Shown: piece by piece, positions 1-12,690 of the stretch
How positions within the stretch are numbered: position 1 is the stretch's first letter
Layout: each line of letters starts with the position of its first letter
Assembly (NCBI GenBank): GCA_050084985.1
Contig: JBITNC010000001.1
Coordinates: forward strand, 83,948,001 to 84,012,000
Length of the DNA stretch: 64,000 nt
Direction: 5' to 3'
Source: Nageia nagi
Taxonomy: Eukaryota; Pinophyta
Program-made: the position numbers and the translations under genes
Notes under the pieces: generated by a model
The model's database searches: none
What the model was told of the DNA's origin: nothing
What the model saw: only the letters and a program-made list of their open reading frames with translations

Positions 1-2106
1 TAAAGATATGAAAGAAGATTAAATGAGGATAACCCTTATCATTTACAAGAGGGTCACTTGAAATTGTTACTTGATAAAATACAAAGTATATATTTCAAAT
101 ATTGATTTAGAGTTCTTCAATCCATCTTTAACCTCTTGATGTAGAATCTTCATCTTCATCTTTCGATTATCTCCTAATAAGCAAAGGTATTGCTTTGAGT
201 ATTAAGGAGGTTAAGAGTTTGAAGATAAAGAAAATCCCTTATCTTATTTATGACCATGATGCAAATATATTTAACTATATGGCATCTAATTCTTAAAACT
301 CATTCTATGAACCTTAGGAGGGTTTTGAGTCCTCCCTTCCTTGGTCATATGAACTACAATATTCACAATTCATCCTTATATATGATTGAGTTTGAATTCA
401 CTCTAGAAATGCTTAAAAAACTTCTTATGTGTTAAATGATGTTACATAATCTTGAACAATCTTTTACAAATAACTTCATCATTTATCAAAGAAAGATAAT
501 CTTACTTAAAATAAAGTCACACCATATTAATTATTAATTCCTTGTCACTACAATTATAGTATAATAATATAAAGGAGATTAAGCATCATATTACTTTATA
601 TTAAGACTAAATATAATTTAATATAAGTTTCAATATGGTATCCAACATTAAAGGTGGAATATACCATAAATCAACCAATATTTTACTAAAGCAAAACACA
701 AGTAATGTGCATGAGACCATGGTCAATGCAAGGGAATTTTAAGAGATTTCATTTTGGATAGAGGTCAATTTAATTTTTAAAACATTTATCTCATATTATT
801 CTGATCTATTACTAAATTAGCACTTGACTAGTGAATCCCTATTAGGCTAGAAATATAGTAGAGAGACCTTCAATGCTTAAGCTTCATCCATAATGGAGAT
901 CCTATATCTATTAAATCTTATTAAAGTTTGGTAATAGAGTCTTTATTAATACAACTTAGATGATTTCTTTTATATATTTTCTAATGATGTAGCACTTTAA
1001 AGAAAAGAAAAAAAGAAAAAAAAAGGAGAAAGGATTGCATGCTTCTTTAATCTATTAGAAAAAAGAAGACATGCATAGGAAAGGATTTTTATTAACAACA
1101 TCAAGAAATACATATCTCCCAAGGCATGAGGAACTTCATAAAGAGGACGAAACATCTATTCAAATGATTTAATATCCATGAGACTATGCATCAGATAGAC
1201 TATATTCAACATCCCTTCCTTGGATTTACTATTTCCTAAATGTAACTAAATGAAATCAAACTTGAATGACATTTCATTTACATTTGGTTAATGCTATACT
1301 AACAACACATCATGGTGAGAAAAATGATTATATAATAGATTTACCATATTTCTGACTATGTTACTTCAAGGATTATCAATTACATTAAAATCTTATTGAA
1401 GAGAAGGGCATACAAAATTAGTAGGAGCTAAACTCACATTATTCATAAAATAGATTCTCATGAACATAGTATAGGCATGCAATGGTCAAAATTAAATCCA
1501 AAATCTCAAACCTTTGACAACAATCTCTTGGCATGTGCCACCACATGATCTCAAGGTGGCATGGAGATCCATCAAAGAGTAGTTGAAATGGTTTCTCATC
1601 GAATATTGTGGTTGCAAGTGCTTGTATGTGAGGAATACACAAGGTCTAGGAATTATTTGACAACACACAAAATAGGGTTTTTGAAAGTATGTTGCAAGTT
1701 TTAGGAATAAAGTCAAATGCTAAAACCTTTGCCAACACTTTTTCCAACATGTACCCTAATAAAATCTCTCAATGAAGGTAAGGAAAAATTCAAGACTTTT
1801 ACAAGTGAAGTTTATGAGCATACATAGTAAGGGAATGCACATGGAGTAGTCCTATCAAATAAATAAGAATAATAACATGACATAGAATTTTGTACTCAAT
1901 TCCTTCCCATCAATAAATTTCAAATAAATAATTTAATAAGCTATTCTCCTTTCCAAAGACAAAAAGTACCAACTATCACATGTAGTATGTCAATAAAGAA
2001 ACTAGTATGTCCTTTCAAATGGAATAAGGCCATTATCAATAATTAATTTCATGAACCTTTATCATATAATCCTTCCATACAACATTTTAAATAACACCAA
2101 GTAATA
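1..2106. other. AT-rich sequence with no supported gene
   Basis: Both strands contain only short open frames (under 75 codons) with no recognisable domain. There is a purine-rich run near 1000-1035. The right edge, 2107-2111 (CTACT), is the target-site copy left of Element 1, so before that insertion this stretch was continuous with 13540 onward. It may be decayed retroelement sequence, but I see no motif that proves it. Confidence 0.5.
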
Positions 2107-2111
2107 CTACT
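2107..2111. repeat. Target-site duplication of Element 1, left copy (CTACT)
   Basis: The same five bases occur immediately outside the other LTR at 13540-13544. Five-base duplications are normal for Ty3/gypsy integrases. The match shows that both LTRs belong to one insertion and that the ends have not recombined. Confidence 0.9.
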
Positions 2112-2960
2112 TGTTGCAGTGAAAATAGAGCTGGAGTGTAGAATAACATAAAATACAATTATTCTTCAATCTTCACTGAACCTCAAATTATGTGAAATAG
2201 GTAAAAATGTTGTACTTGCAAATAAATATTGATTTTCAGCTCAAATTATAATTTTCCCTTGAAAGGGACTTTTACAAATGCCATTTGCCAAAATAAGAGT
2301 ATTATATATCCATTGTTTTTGACTTGCTTGCCTCTCTCCTTGATATGAACAACCTGTAAATCCTACACACATGCAAAAGACAATAACATCAAAGCATCTA
2401 TGTATGACATGTATTAAATTGAAGCTAGAATAAAATAGTAAAAGGTATGAGCTCACAAGATTTTGGTAGCATTACCCTACTTCAAAATTGGGCCAAGATC
2501 CTCTCTAATTTGCTTTGTATTAGCTTGTATTTATAGATTTTGGGTGAGATGTTCAAAAGGCTGGTAAGAGGAACTGAACAGCCACCATAGGTCGTAACTG
2601 ACCCCCTATATCCACCTCATCTTGGAAATTTGAAACATTTCAACTTTCTCTCATTGTTTTGGATTCTATTCAGTTGTTACAGAGTCACCGGTGACTGGAA
2701 GACGGATGCCGGTGACTAGCTCAAAATGTCGACATTTGTTTTGGGTTGTCGGCAACTGGTTAACAATTTTATAACAATATTAAAATGATCACCAAATAGC
2801 TAATTTTTATCAAAAAGGGGTCATGTGACCACTCATTTTGCATGTACTTGATGAGAGCTATCCAATAATGAAGTTTTCAAGCTTGTTTAAGGCTTGTATA
2901 AAGAGTTATGATTATTCCAATGTTTACTAGTTAACAAGGGGACATTTTTAGGTGTCTACA
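2112..2960 (-). repeat. Element 1, 3' LTR
   Basis: 849 bp. Read on the minus strand it begins TGTAGACACCTAAAAATG and ends CACTGCAACA. A TATA-type box (CTATAAATA) lies at 2528-2536 on the minus strand. A GC-rich patch at about 2680-2760 contains the perfect palindrome GTCACCGGTGAC. This patch holds a large share of the differences from the other LTR, as expected from decay of methylated CpG sites. Confidence 0.92.
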
Positions 2961-2974
2961 TTTTGCCCCTTTTT
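2961..2974 (-). promoter_or_regulatory. Polypurine tract of Element 1
   Basis: On the minus strand the 14 bases abutting the 3' LTR read AAAAAGGGGCAAAA. An all-purine run with one C next to the LTR is where plus-strand DNA synthesis is primed. It fixes the orientation of the element. Confidence 0.85.
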
Positions 2975-3595
2975 GAATTATCAACTGAAAATGCGGTCAA
3001 TAATTTCAAAAATATAGAATGAGAAGCTTTGTCACTTGATTATTTGTTGTTGCTTTTTTATGATATAAGTTTTGACTCAATTTCTTAGATGAATCAAAAT
3101 TTTGATTTATCAAATTATGATAAAATGTGTTTTCATTTTACATTTGATTTAGTTTTGAAAACAAATTTGAATATACTTTAGAAGTGATTATTTTTGGTAT
3201 GATAATGTGTTGAGCTTGTGTGACAGTTGCATGACATTTCTGTTATGTCATTGTGCATGTCTAAGCACACATGTACCATATAAGTCCTCTTTAGTATATG
3301 AGTTTGATGGTGTTGTCCTTTGTCCTGACAACGAGGTTTCAAGATGATCTCCTGTAACAATGATATATCACATTTTATCTTCTTTGATATTTGTAAATGT
3401 TAATGATATTTTTAAGAAATATCATCAAAATCTTTTTCGTATAAAGTTTAAGATCTTTTAGTAGGATATAATTATAGCTTCTCTAAATCAAAACTTATTA
3501 TATATATAAATTTCATCATCTGGTGTTGTCATGAAGATAGTCCTTGCCCTGACTGAATATGATTTTTTAACTTTTGCAATTGATACATTTTGAAA

Positions 3596-3872
3596 ATGAT
3601 ATTGTAATACATCAAAACTACACTTGTGTCCATCTCCATACTGTGTGCTGTTTATGGTAGTTGCATGATAAGACTCTAGTTTGTCTCTGCATATCGAAGC
3701 GAGTATGTGATGGTAAGCTTATTTGATGTATACAATTTTGAGATAGTGATGTTGTATATCAAAACTTCACTTGTGTTTATCTCCATACTGTGTGTTGTTT
3801 ATGGCAGTTGCATGACAAAACTATAGTTTGTCTCTACATGTCGAAGTGAGTATGGGATAGGAAGCTTGTTTT
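3596..3872. repeat. Tandem duplication of about 125-150 bp
   Basis: Two adjacent copies share the phrases CATCAAAACT, CTTGTGT, ATCTCCATACTGTGTG, GTTTATGG.AGTTGCATGA and TGTCTCT.CAT.TCGAAG. They differ at roughly one base in ten. Weaker echoes of the same unit appear near 4370-4450 and 5190-5240, so the array may once have been longer. Confidence 0.8.
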
Positions 3873-5699
3873 GTATATACAAGTCATCTTTTATTTTTCT
3901 CTACTTTTGACCCAGCAGAATGGGTTTCATGATGATCTTTTGCATAAGTCTTTTAGAATCATATTGAGCATAAATATCTTATTTTAGGTTATAGGCAATC
4001 CTAATTACCTTAACCGTGAGTAGACATATAACTTTTGATTTTCTAATTAACAATGTCTTGGGTACATTTTAAGAGAGATGTAGCCATGGTCTTGCTATGT
4101 GATCGTAGGCTTACTTTGATTGTGGTGCTTTTCTTAGCATTATGGCCCCTTTTGAACTAACTAATGATGTCAGTGACGATGATGATAGACTGTTCAAAAA
4201 ACTAATGCATATTAGCTAGTGAACAAGTAAGATGAATGTACGAATGATTCTAACCTTATTGTTCCAATCATTTATAGGCGAACATAAGGTTTGATTTTAG
4301 GTCATGGGGAATTGTATTTAACCCAATTATCCAAGTATGATTTCTTGAGCTTTGCAATTGAATTATTTTGAACACACATTGGTTGTGCACCAGATAGGTA
4401 CTAAAGGCTTGTTTCCATATATCATTACATGAGTGTCTTGTGTTTATCCCAAGGGAATATATGGAGCCAAGTCAAGTATATGACATGAAGTCCCCTTTGT
4501 GTGCATTGATTTGAATTTTGATTATTATGTTAGTACTCTAGAAGAATAGGTTTTACAAAAATCATTAGAATCATGCTTTTTGATGACTAGTGTTTCTAAA
4601 TACATATAACAATAAGTGATGACTAAACATGCATAACATGACATATGATTTGAACTAGGGAGTTTGTGATTCATTGTAAGATCATAAACAATAAATGGTG
4701 CTTGTCCTATCAAGGATTCATGATGAAATTATTTATGATCAAGTTTGCATGTTTATTTGGTTATCTTATTCATGCTTTGACTTATTCCCATGAGTACATA
4801 TATGTGATGTATGAATATGATGAATGGTTGACACTTGTGTGTAATCACATACGATTTTTTCATAAATGTAAATGCATATGTGATACATGATGTGGTGAGC
4901 AAACATAGTCATGTATCCTTAGAAGATACAAATAAACTAATATGTTATCATTGTAAACTTATACAAATACCACTAGACTCATAAGTAGGTGATAATATAC
5001 TTGAGGTTGGTAAGTGGTTAAGTCAAGGCTCGTACACTTGAGTTTATCAACTTATGTACAAAGATTTTAAATCTTGATTTTGTTGGTTGATGGTAGAAGC
5101 AAATGATTTGCTTTGGGTCATGGACAATCATAGTTGCCACAAATTATGATCAAACATAAACTTTTTGAATTTTCGCAATCAAAGTATTTTGAAAACAAGT
5201 TATACACCTTACTAGGTACTCATGCTTGCCTACATATGCTATTTCGTGGAACACTTTATTCCATAGGCTCTATGCCATTAACATGTATGTGACGTGGAGT
5301 CCTTTCAAAGTAGATAACATTTTAATGTTTTGATAATTTTGCTATTTGCCCCAGTAGAATGGGTTTCATTATCATTTCTTGCAAAAATCATTATCAAAGA
5401 TTTCAGGATGGAATTGTTTATAATTTGATATCATCAAAGATTCATGATGAGGAATATGACGATAACAATTATCCCATTAAAGACATATGGGATTATTATT
5501 GTATTTTTATTTTTTAAATGTTGATTTTGATATTATTAAATATCTTCAAATTTAAGGATAATGATTTGAAAAATTGCAGTATTAGATTGTATCATTTACC
5601 AAACTTGATTGCTAATACTTTTTTATTTTATGATAACATGTACAAAGGATATGGAACAAGATGTAGCACACATTCAATTTATGGGTAGATGATAATGAA

Positions 5700-6075
5700 T
5701 GAAAGGGAAGAAGAACATCAATTTCTAATTCAAAGGGAAGAGCAATTTCTTACTCTCGATCCCAAGGAATGATGGAAGATTTCTAATGATGTTCTAAGGG
5801 GTTGAAATGGATGGGATATGATAGGAAAAGAACATTGACTTCCAATTCAATGGGGATAATAATTTCTTATTCTCAATTCCAAAGAATAATGGAAGCTATA
5901 AAATTTAACAATGTTCTAAGGTTGACTTTCATCAATCTACTAAGGGTAGTTTCTTGCTTAAACTTGTAGATAAGAATAGAAGCAAAAAGGTTTTAATAAC
6001 AACAATGTTGACTTCCATATTAATGGGGAGAGCAATTACTCGCTCTTTTTCTCAAATAATATGGAAGCACCTCCA
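5700..6075. repeat. Diverged tandem repeat, three units of about 125 bp
   Basis: Three blocks each contain a version of GACTTCCAATTCAATGGGG followed by AATTTCTTACTCTC and a purine-rich ATGGAAG phrase. They begin near 5707, 5833 and 6008. The units are clearly related but old. No coding role is visible. Confidence 0.65.
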
Positions 6076-7546
6076 ATTTAATAATCGATAAGGATAGATT
6101 AGGAAATATATGGATGTTGGATAATAAAATATGAAAGTTGGTATAGTATAACATGTATGGGGGGATGGTGGATGTTAATATGAAAATAGTATAACAAATG
6201 AATGGACATAGGATGTATTGAGTATTTAGAGAGATAGACTAATCAACTCATCAAGGCATTGATAAATATAAGTGTAATATTAATTACTATGTAATAATAA
6301 ATAGTATGAGATGGAGACCTGGGAGGATAAAGAAATGTAATGATCATAATATTCAAGTTGACCATATTAAACAATCACCATTAGATTTTTTTTTCTTCTT
6401 TAGATGATATAAAACAAAGTCATGATGTTCTCAAAATTATCATAGACTCATGTGTGTGCAATGATGTTTATTTCCATCTCTAGACAATCTCAAACTAAAT
6501 GTCACAAGAGCATAAAATATATAAGCTAGTTCATCCATATGAAACATACAGAGGTCCATAGGAAAGAAGGTCGCTAACCAATATGGACATGTCACCACTC
6601 GTAAGGTATGCCCCATTGCCAAACAGGCATCCATAGCCCCGATGAGGATTAACCCCTCGATCCCGCTACAACCTTGCTCTACTGCTAGTCAAGCATCCAT
6701 AGCCCCAGTAGAGGATATTGTAATCACCCAAGAATCATTGATATAATGTAGTAATTCTTTTTTTTTTCTTTTTTTCTTTTTTTTTTTGTCATCTCTTTTC
6801 ACCTCCTTTTTTTTATATATCAAATGATTCTTGGGTTCGAGATGAAGTGAATAATAGGATGAACATGTAATACTTTCGCTCGAAATCATGCTCTTGTAGC
6901 ACCTCATTCTTGACTATTTTAAGATTATTTAAATGTGAAGATGTGTATGAGTCTATAATAACCTTAAGTGTATCACAATCATGTTTGTTTATCATCCAAA
7001 GTTTCAAAAATTTCATGATGAAGGTTGGTAGAGTCAATAAGAATATTAATTTCATAAACTATTTCTTTTACAATAAGTATTAATCATATTTGTAAAATGG
7101 TATGGAAGTGATCATGGATAATGTATAGTATATATGCCTTGATGAATCGTTAGAATATAATTTGATACTCAAATATTCCAACATAATGGGGGATGAATAT
7201 GAGGTGGAAAAAGGGAAAGACATGGAAATGCAATAAACATATTATAACCTACTTCAAAATTAGATATGATCATTTTAGTTTTAATCATATTTTGATGTTT
7301 GGGTGGTTTCTAAACCATGTTTTTTTTTTATGATGGAGGGCAACTGCCCCAATGTGATCTATGTAGAACATGAGGAGATCAAAAGTAAGATGGGGGACAA
7401 CTGCCCCAATGTGAACGATGTGAAGGAGATTGAATATCCTTATGCAAATAACATAATTCATCATTGTTTAATTATGTGGAATGTATGTATGTATTTTGTA
7501 GATGATGTAAATTGTTATCTATCAATAAAGGTATATCTACTTCCAA

Positions 7547-7786
7547 TCATCTATCATCCATCAAATCATGAAGGGCATGATTTAATTGGTGGCAATGTTT
7601 AGTATCATGCTCCAATTGATGATGATAAACATGATGTCCATACTTATCATATTTTATTGACTTAGGCTTTAGGTTTTCTTTCATTATATGATCTACCACG
7701 CTCTTAGGTTGTTCCAAAGATTGCATTCCATTGATGTAATCATCTTTGGATTTTAATTCCCATCTCATATCTTTATGATTATGCAC
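7547..7786 (-). pseudogene. Second gag-type zinc-knuckle fragment downstream of the protease, Element 1
   Basis: A 79-codon open frame on the minus strand ends in a segment spaced exactly like the plant gag knuckle: H-x2-H-x4-H-x4-C (HVYHHQLEHDTKHC). The first cysteine is replaced by histidine. The true knuckle of the same element, at about 8664-8623, reads CNYHHQRGHSTKNC. The residues after the motif (L-x2-A-L-H-D-L-M-D-D) also match what usually follows a plant gag knuckle. It lies about 100 bp past the protease, where gag sequence is not expected. It could be an internal duplication, a fragment of a second inserted gag, or chance. The spacing match is seen directly; the interpretation is inferred. 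Confidence 0.5.
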
Positions 7787-7890
7787 TTGCCTAGCAAAGG
7801 TGGATGATGATTTCCCTTTGAATTTTGCATAGGAGGTTTCATCTTCGATGATTTTATAATATTATAATGTGAGTATGGATTTTCATCTCT

Positions 7891-9690
7891 TCATACACAA
7901 TGGAGTACTCCTTCATGAATGTATTTTAGACAACCATGAAATGTAGATGGGACACATTCCATTTCTTGAATCCATGGTCTACCTAAAAGAATATTATATT
8001 GTTCAATGTTTTCTTTGATGATATATAATGATGTTTGTATCGTATTACATCCAATGGTGATGGGTAACACTATCGACCCTATTGTTGAACATAAGTCATT
8101 ATTAAATGCTTTTATTTGTAGTGATGGTAAAGAAATATGAGAGAGAGGAAGATTCAATTTGTGATATGCTAATGTAGATATGATATTAACATCTGACCCT
8201 TCATCTATTAATATCCTCTTAACAATTTTACCATTTACTTTACCAGTGACATGGAGAGGTGGATCTAACCCTTGAGGTACCTTGTTTTGTTGTCTCTCAT
8301 GGTCATAAAAAGAAATTATAGGCTGATGTATCAATGGAGGAACTTGCATTTTGGATTTTTGATTATATGATATATCAATTTGTTTTTCTTGTATGTTTTG
8401 AGTTCCAATATCAACTCCAACTATTCCTATAATAGGTTGATTACTTGGATTCCAAGTAGGTGTCACTTGACTGTAATTAGGTACAATAGATACTATATTT
8501 ACTTGATATGAAGGAAGTGAGTATTGATAATTTTTTAAATTTTGATCTAAAATAGAAGTATGGTCTTCAACTTCCAAGTTATTATCTTTGATTGAATTTT
8601 GAGTTCTATTTCTCAATGCTAGACAATTTTTTGTACTATGACCTCTTTGATGGTGATAATTACAATACTCATTTTTGTTATATTTTTCTTTTCTCATAAT
8701 TTTTATTTCACCGTATTCAATTTTGACCTTCTCAATTGTAACTGCATGAGCAATAACTTCTTTGAGAGTATTATATCGTTGGATTTGTAATATACTAGCT
8801 ATAGGCCTTAAACAATTTTGACTAAATAATTTAACTAACTCCTCCTAAGGTAAGGTATAGGGCCTGCCATAGAGTATATCCCTCCATCATGAAACAAAGT
8901 CAACAATTGATTCATTCTGAGATTGTTTTAGTTCTACAAGATCCATAATAGAAGATTCCTCTTTGATATAAATCCTAAAATGTTGTAAGAACAAGTTTGC
9001 TAATTGGGAAAATGAATAAATACTATGTCATGGCAAATTATTATACCATTCCAAGGCTTGGGCTACAAGTGTCATGGGGAACAAATGTAGCATCAAGTCC
9101 TCATCATTATAAATTAGGTAATTTGAAAACTTAAACCACCTTAAATGTTCCTTAGGATCCTTATTTCCTATAAAAGGAATTATTTTAGGCATTTCAAAGT
9201 TGTAAGGTAATTTCTTCTTAGGGACACTTGGATGGATGGGTTCATTGCAAATATTGTCATATGCCAACTTCTTGAACCTTGATATGTTCATTTCTTTATT
9301 CATGAACTCCTTCATGAAATCTTCTAATTCTTTATCTATCCAACTACCCTGAGGATGTTTTCGGTATCTTCTATGATTGGTGTTTCTTTCTCACTTTAGG
9401 TCTGAATAATAAGATTCATCATCAGAAAGAAATCTTGATAACAATGATGAAGATGATAATGATGGAAGATTAGAAGGTAAATGATGACCTTGCATTGGAT
9501 TTCTAAGAGTTGTATATGGTTGTACTTTATTTTGTTGAGACTTCTCATGAAGTAACCAACTATCTTGAACTTCTTGTTTTACCTTATCAAAAATTTATCA
9601 TTGTTTATCAAGCTCTTGCTTTTCTTTTTCTTTGAGTTCTATATTATTTTCTTTAAGTTTGGCTTCTTCTTCTAACTTACTTTGAACATC
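7891..9690 (-). pseudogene. gag capsid, zinc knuckle and aspartic protease, Element 1
   Basis: Reads from about 9690 down to 7891 with two or three stops, which leave open pieces at 9315-9028 and 8697-7891. In order it has: a charged coiled-coil stretch rich in K and E (9690-9600); a gag capsid core (9250-8750) with the typical P-x-F-x-G...DP-x-HL and W-x2-LP signatures; a zinc knuckle C-x2-H-x4-H-x4-C at about 8664-8623; a 100-residue linker; and a retropepsin with active site LIDEGSDVNII at about 8211-8172 and a closing GRPW near 7980. Gag packages the RNA and the protease cuts the polyprotein. The active site has DEGS instead of DTGS or DGGS; this is a variant or a mutation. A one-base shift near 9680 separates it from the N-terminal extension, which lies in another frame. 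Confidence 0.85.
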
Positions 9691-11297
9691 TTCATATCTT
9701 TTACTAAAGTTTTAGTTTCTTCACAATCTCTCTCTATGTGTTTTCTCTTTGCCTCCAACTCCGTAAAAGAGGGTATCTTTCCTACCCTGAATTGTTTAGC
9801 TAAAGCTTTTCTACATTTTTCTTGTGATGAGGGTTTCTCACAGGAGTAAGGATCATAAAAGAATTTGTTTAAGATATTATATTGAGGAGTTGTTTGCAAG
9901 GTTCTTACTGAATACAAGGTCATTCTATCAAAATCTTCCATACAAGACTTAGCCCTATGAAGTGTTTTTTGATAGGTGGAGGCAGTTATCCTAGCTTGTG
10001 AAGAGGGGATTTGAGGTTGATAATATAAACTCTTGAGAGGCAATTCTCTTTGTTGATTAGAGTAAGGGTCTTGAGATCTCCATACTTGGTAATTAAGAGG
10101 TGATGATAATTACACCCAAGCTTGACTCTTTTGGTTTGTACAAGTTTTTACATCATGCTTTTGTCTCATCTTTTCTTATCTCATTTTGTCAATAAACTCA
10201 TTGAAGGTTTTGTCATGTTGATCGTGAGAAGAACATGCTTGTTTTTGTTTATGGGATTCCCTTTGCAAAATATTCTTAGCTTTTTCATCATAGAAAATAT
10301 TCCTAAGTAATTTATTTGTTATAGGGCTATCTTTTTTATCACATTCCCAATTTTTCATTAAGCTAGTTTGATATTTTGATGGTATTTTTAGTGGGTTTGA
10401 ACAACATTCATCCTCATAAAACTTTGTATCATTATCATGATGTGTTGTTTCCCCACATGGATGTTCATTCCTAAGCTCATGTGTATTAGTTTTGGAAATT
10501 TTATTTTTATATTTTTCATTTCTTTGTGATTGAAATTCTTGAGATTCAGTAATACAATCTATGGATTTTTTAATTCTTATGTGAGGCTCTCCAATTTCCA
10601 CTTGTGATGAGAATGAATAGGTTTCATCCTTGAACTCAAGAATATCATGAGATTCATGGGAATCAATAGAAGGCCTTGTAACCTCTAGAAGGGGAGGAGA
10701 ATGAAATTGCAATTCTGAGGAATGTTCTAAAAGATCCTCAAGATTCATGTCAAACTCCTCTTCTTTAATATCATATTCATCCCAAGGTTGGGGTAAAGAC
10801 ATCAAGGTATCTAACTCTAGGAGGTCATATGATTTAGCATAGGGTGTTGTATCAAGGCCTTTAGCATTAATACTCAATTCATCCCTTAGCAAATTGAATT
10901 CATTAGGTTAGATAGTCTCAAAAGGGGATGCACAACAAGATTTTAATTTGATGAGATGTGTCGATGAGTTTTCAATCTTTATGATGGGCTCATTATTTTT
11001 AGTGTCAAACTCATCCCATGATGAGGGTGAAGGAATGGAAGAACTATACTCTAGCTCTTCATGGGATCTACAAAGACTTTCTGAGGATTGAAGAAGAGGT
11101 ATGGTACATTGTTCTTTGTTTGCTAAATATGCTAAAAGCTTTTCAATGTCAACATAAAAATCATTCTTCATGACCTCAGAAGTAGAATAAGTATCTAAGG
11201 TTGTCTTGGCAAGATGTGACCATAGTCCTTGTATTTTTGGTTTTACTTCGATAGAAAAAGGAACATAATTCACAAGTGCAACCAAAACAAACCTCAT
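9672..11297 (-). pseudogene. Long N-terminal extension (or separate first ORF) ahead of gag, Element 1
   Basis: Three open pieces (11297-10908, 10892-10176, 10043-9672) lie in the same reading frame with a few stops between them, so they come from one frame of about 540 codons. With one frameshift repaired it would run straight into gag. The product is acidic, polar and rich in S, E and D. It contains diverged internal repeats around SSWDEFDTK (near 11010) and PWDEYDIKEEEFDM (near 10780). The last 120 residues are basic, with a charged helical end. I do not recognise a domain. Ogre-type Tat elements are known to carry an extra ORF upstream of gag, and this may be its equivalent; that is a positional analogy, not a sequence match. 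The start chosen is the ATG at 11297. Confidence 0.65.
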
Positions 11298-12670
11298 AAT
11301 GATAAAATTCCTTTAAGGCCTTATGAAATGCATTTAAACAAGTAAAATACATTTATGCATACTACCCTCCCAAACATTCATGTCCATTTACTTATCTTAT
11401 TTTAATGTGATACAATAAAAAATTTATTTTAAGTGAATCTTGACCTTAATAGACCCCGTTGTTCCTTTTAATTATAATGTGATTCATTATCCAACCTTTT
11501 AATGATGTTCATTAACTCCTTCCAGCTATGGAAGTTTTATATGTGATAAATTTCCTCTTCTTACTAGTCACATATCTCTTCGACCTCTAATGGAGTGGTA
11601 AGAGTAGAATTAGTAAAAAGCCATTAAGTGTCGATAAATTAATTAAGTTAGGTTCAATTACTCCTCCAAGAGTCACCTCCCTTTGACCTCCAATGGAGTG
11701 GTAAGTGCAGACGCCTTTAAGAGTGTTAATGTGAAGTATATTTCCAAATAATATGTGAATAAATTTTATCTCTTTCACTTAACTTATTTCTGATCACTTA
11801 GGATCACTTGAAGTCCAAAAGTGAGAGCATACTTTGTTAAGTGAAAGTACTTAGTGTATTCAAATCCCTCCAATTCATTAACCTTTTAATATGATTTACG
11901 CTACCAAAAACCCGATTTATTTTCCTTTAGGTTAATTCCAAATTAATTGTGATTCATTTACCCCTTCCAATTGTGGAAGTATTATGTGTAGTAAATTACC
12001 TCCTCTTACTAGTAAGAGGTCATTATGTGTGGGTAAATTAGCCAAATTAATGATAATGTGAATGTGAAAGAAAAGAAAAATTAATTACTCCTTATCCGGT
12101 CTATTCTGGTCACCTTAGATCGCACGAAGCGCAAAGGGAGAGCATAAGTAGACAAGATAAAAAGTATTAATGTGTACATACCCTTCACCCAAAACATGAA
12201 AGTAAATACATAACATTATACAATCATAAAATAAATTAATAAAAAATGCATTTAACCTTTTCTACCCATTCTTATATGCATTCTAGGCAAAGGAATCACA
12301 TTCAAAAGTATTCTTTCATTTTAACAATACATTATGCATTTTATTTTTAATTTTTCAGGAATAACCAAAAGAGACAAAATGACCTAGAGTATGAGTTGTT
12401 GGCATTTAGATAGAGGTCGCTGGCATTTATTATGATTCATCAGCATTCTATTTCAATCACTAGCATTTAGTCTAGATTACTTTATAAATCACTGGCATTC
12501 TATTTGAGTCGCTGATGTTCGATCCCAGTCATTGGCATTTCTATAATAGATTTCCTAAAATGCACAAAATGCAAAATTTGAAGTTAGTATGTGGAAAAAT
12601 TCAAATAAACCAAATAACAGAAAGGTAAAATCATTATAAACAAAAAACCTCCCTATCAATGACAAAAAGG
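11298..12670 (-). other. Element 1, 5' leader with an old internal duplication
   Basis: Non-coding. Two blocks, about 11510-11870 and 11950-12180, share in the same order a GGAAGT.TTATGTGTGATAAATT-type phrase, CCTCTTCTTACTAGT, and a closing TTCTGRTCACYTWGGATC phrase followed by a GAGAGCATA phrase, so the leader carries a diverged duplication of some 350-430 bp. Inside the first block a shorter phrase (CCTCYAATGGAGTGGTAAG) occurs at about 11585 and 11689. The segment 12395-12540 holds a separate motif array. Confidence 0.6.
12395..12540. repeat. Array of about seven GTCGCTGGCATTT-like motifs
   Basis: Variants occur at intervals of about 15-30 bp: GTTGTTGGCATTTA, GTCGCTGGCATTTA, TTCATCAGCATTCT, ATCACTAGCATTTA, ATCACTGGCATTCT, GTCGCTGATGTTCG and GTCATTGGCATTTC. 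The differences are mainly C-to-T and G-to-A. Related words (GATGCCGGTGACT, GTCGACATTT) occur in the GC-rich patch of the same element's LTRs. Confidence 0.7.
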
Positions 12671-12690
12671 CCCTCCTTCTAGTGCCAGAA
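12671..12690 (-). promoter_or_regulatory. Primer-binding site of Element 1
   Basis: On the minus strand, directly after the 5' LTR, the sequence reads TTC then TGGCACTAGAAGGAGG. A TGG a few bases inside the LTR is the expected complement of a tRNA 3' CCA end. I could not assign the tRNA. Confidence 0.65.

Larger units (their letters stand above)
2975..7546 (-). other. Element 1, 3' non-coding region (decayed, partly repetitive)
   Basis: About 4.6 kb between the last recognisable gag-like frame and the polypurine tract. No frame over 80 codons has a recognisable domain, and there is no trace of the RT YxDD box or an integrase core. It contains a 125-bp tandem duplication (3596-3872), a diverged three-unit repeat (5700-6075), a pyrimidine-rich run (6757-6790), and a 20-bp phrase (CAACTGCCCCAATGTGA) that occurs twice near 7340 and 7395. 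The region occupies the place where pol or extra ORFs normally sit. Confidence 0.6.

Noticed and set aside
2241-2456. Matching 71-codon frames at 2241-2456 and 12820-13035
   Set aside because: Conserved only because both lie in the LTRs of Element 1. They cover the LTR region around the transcript start and show no protein-like constraint.
4525-4890. Short opposed open frames of 62 and 74 codons
   Set aside because: Low-complexity AT-rich sequence, no domain, no second copy. Expected by chance.
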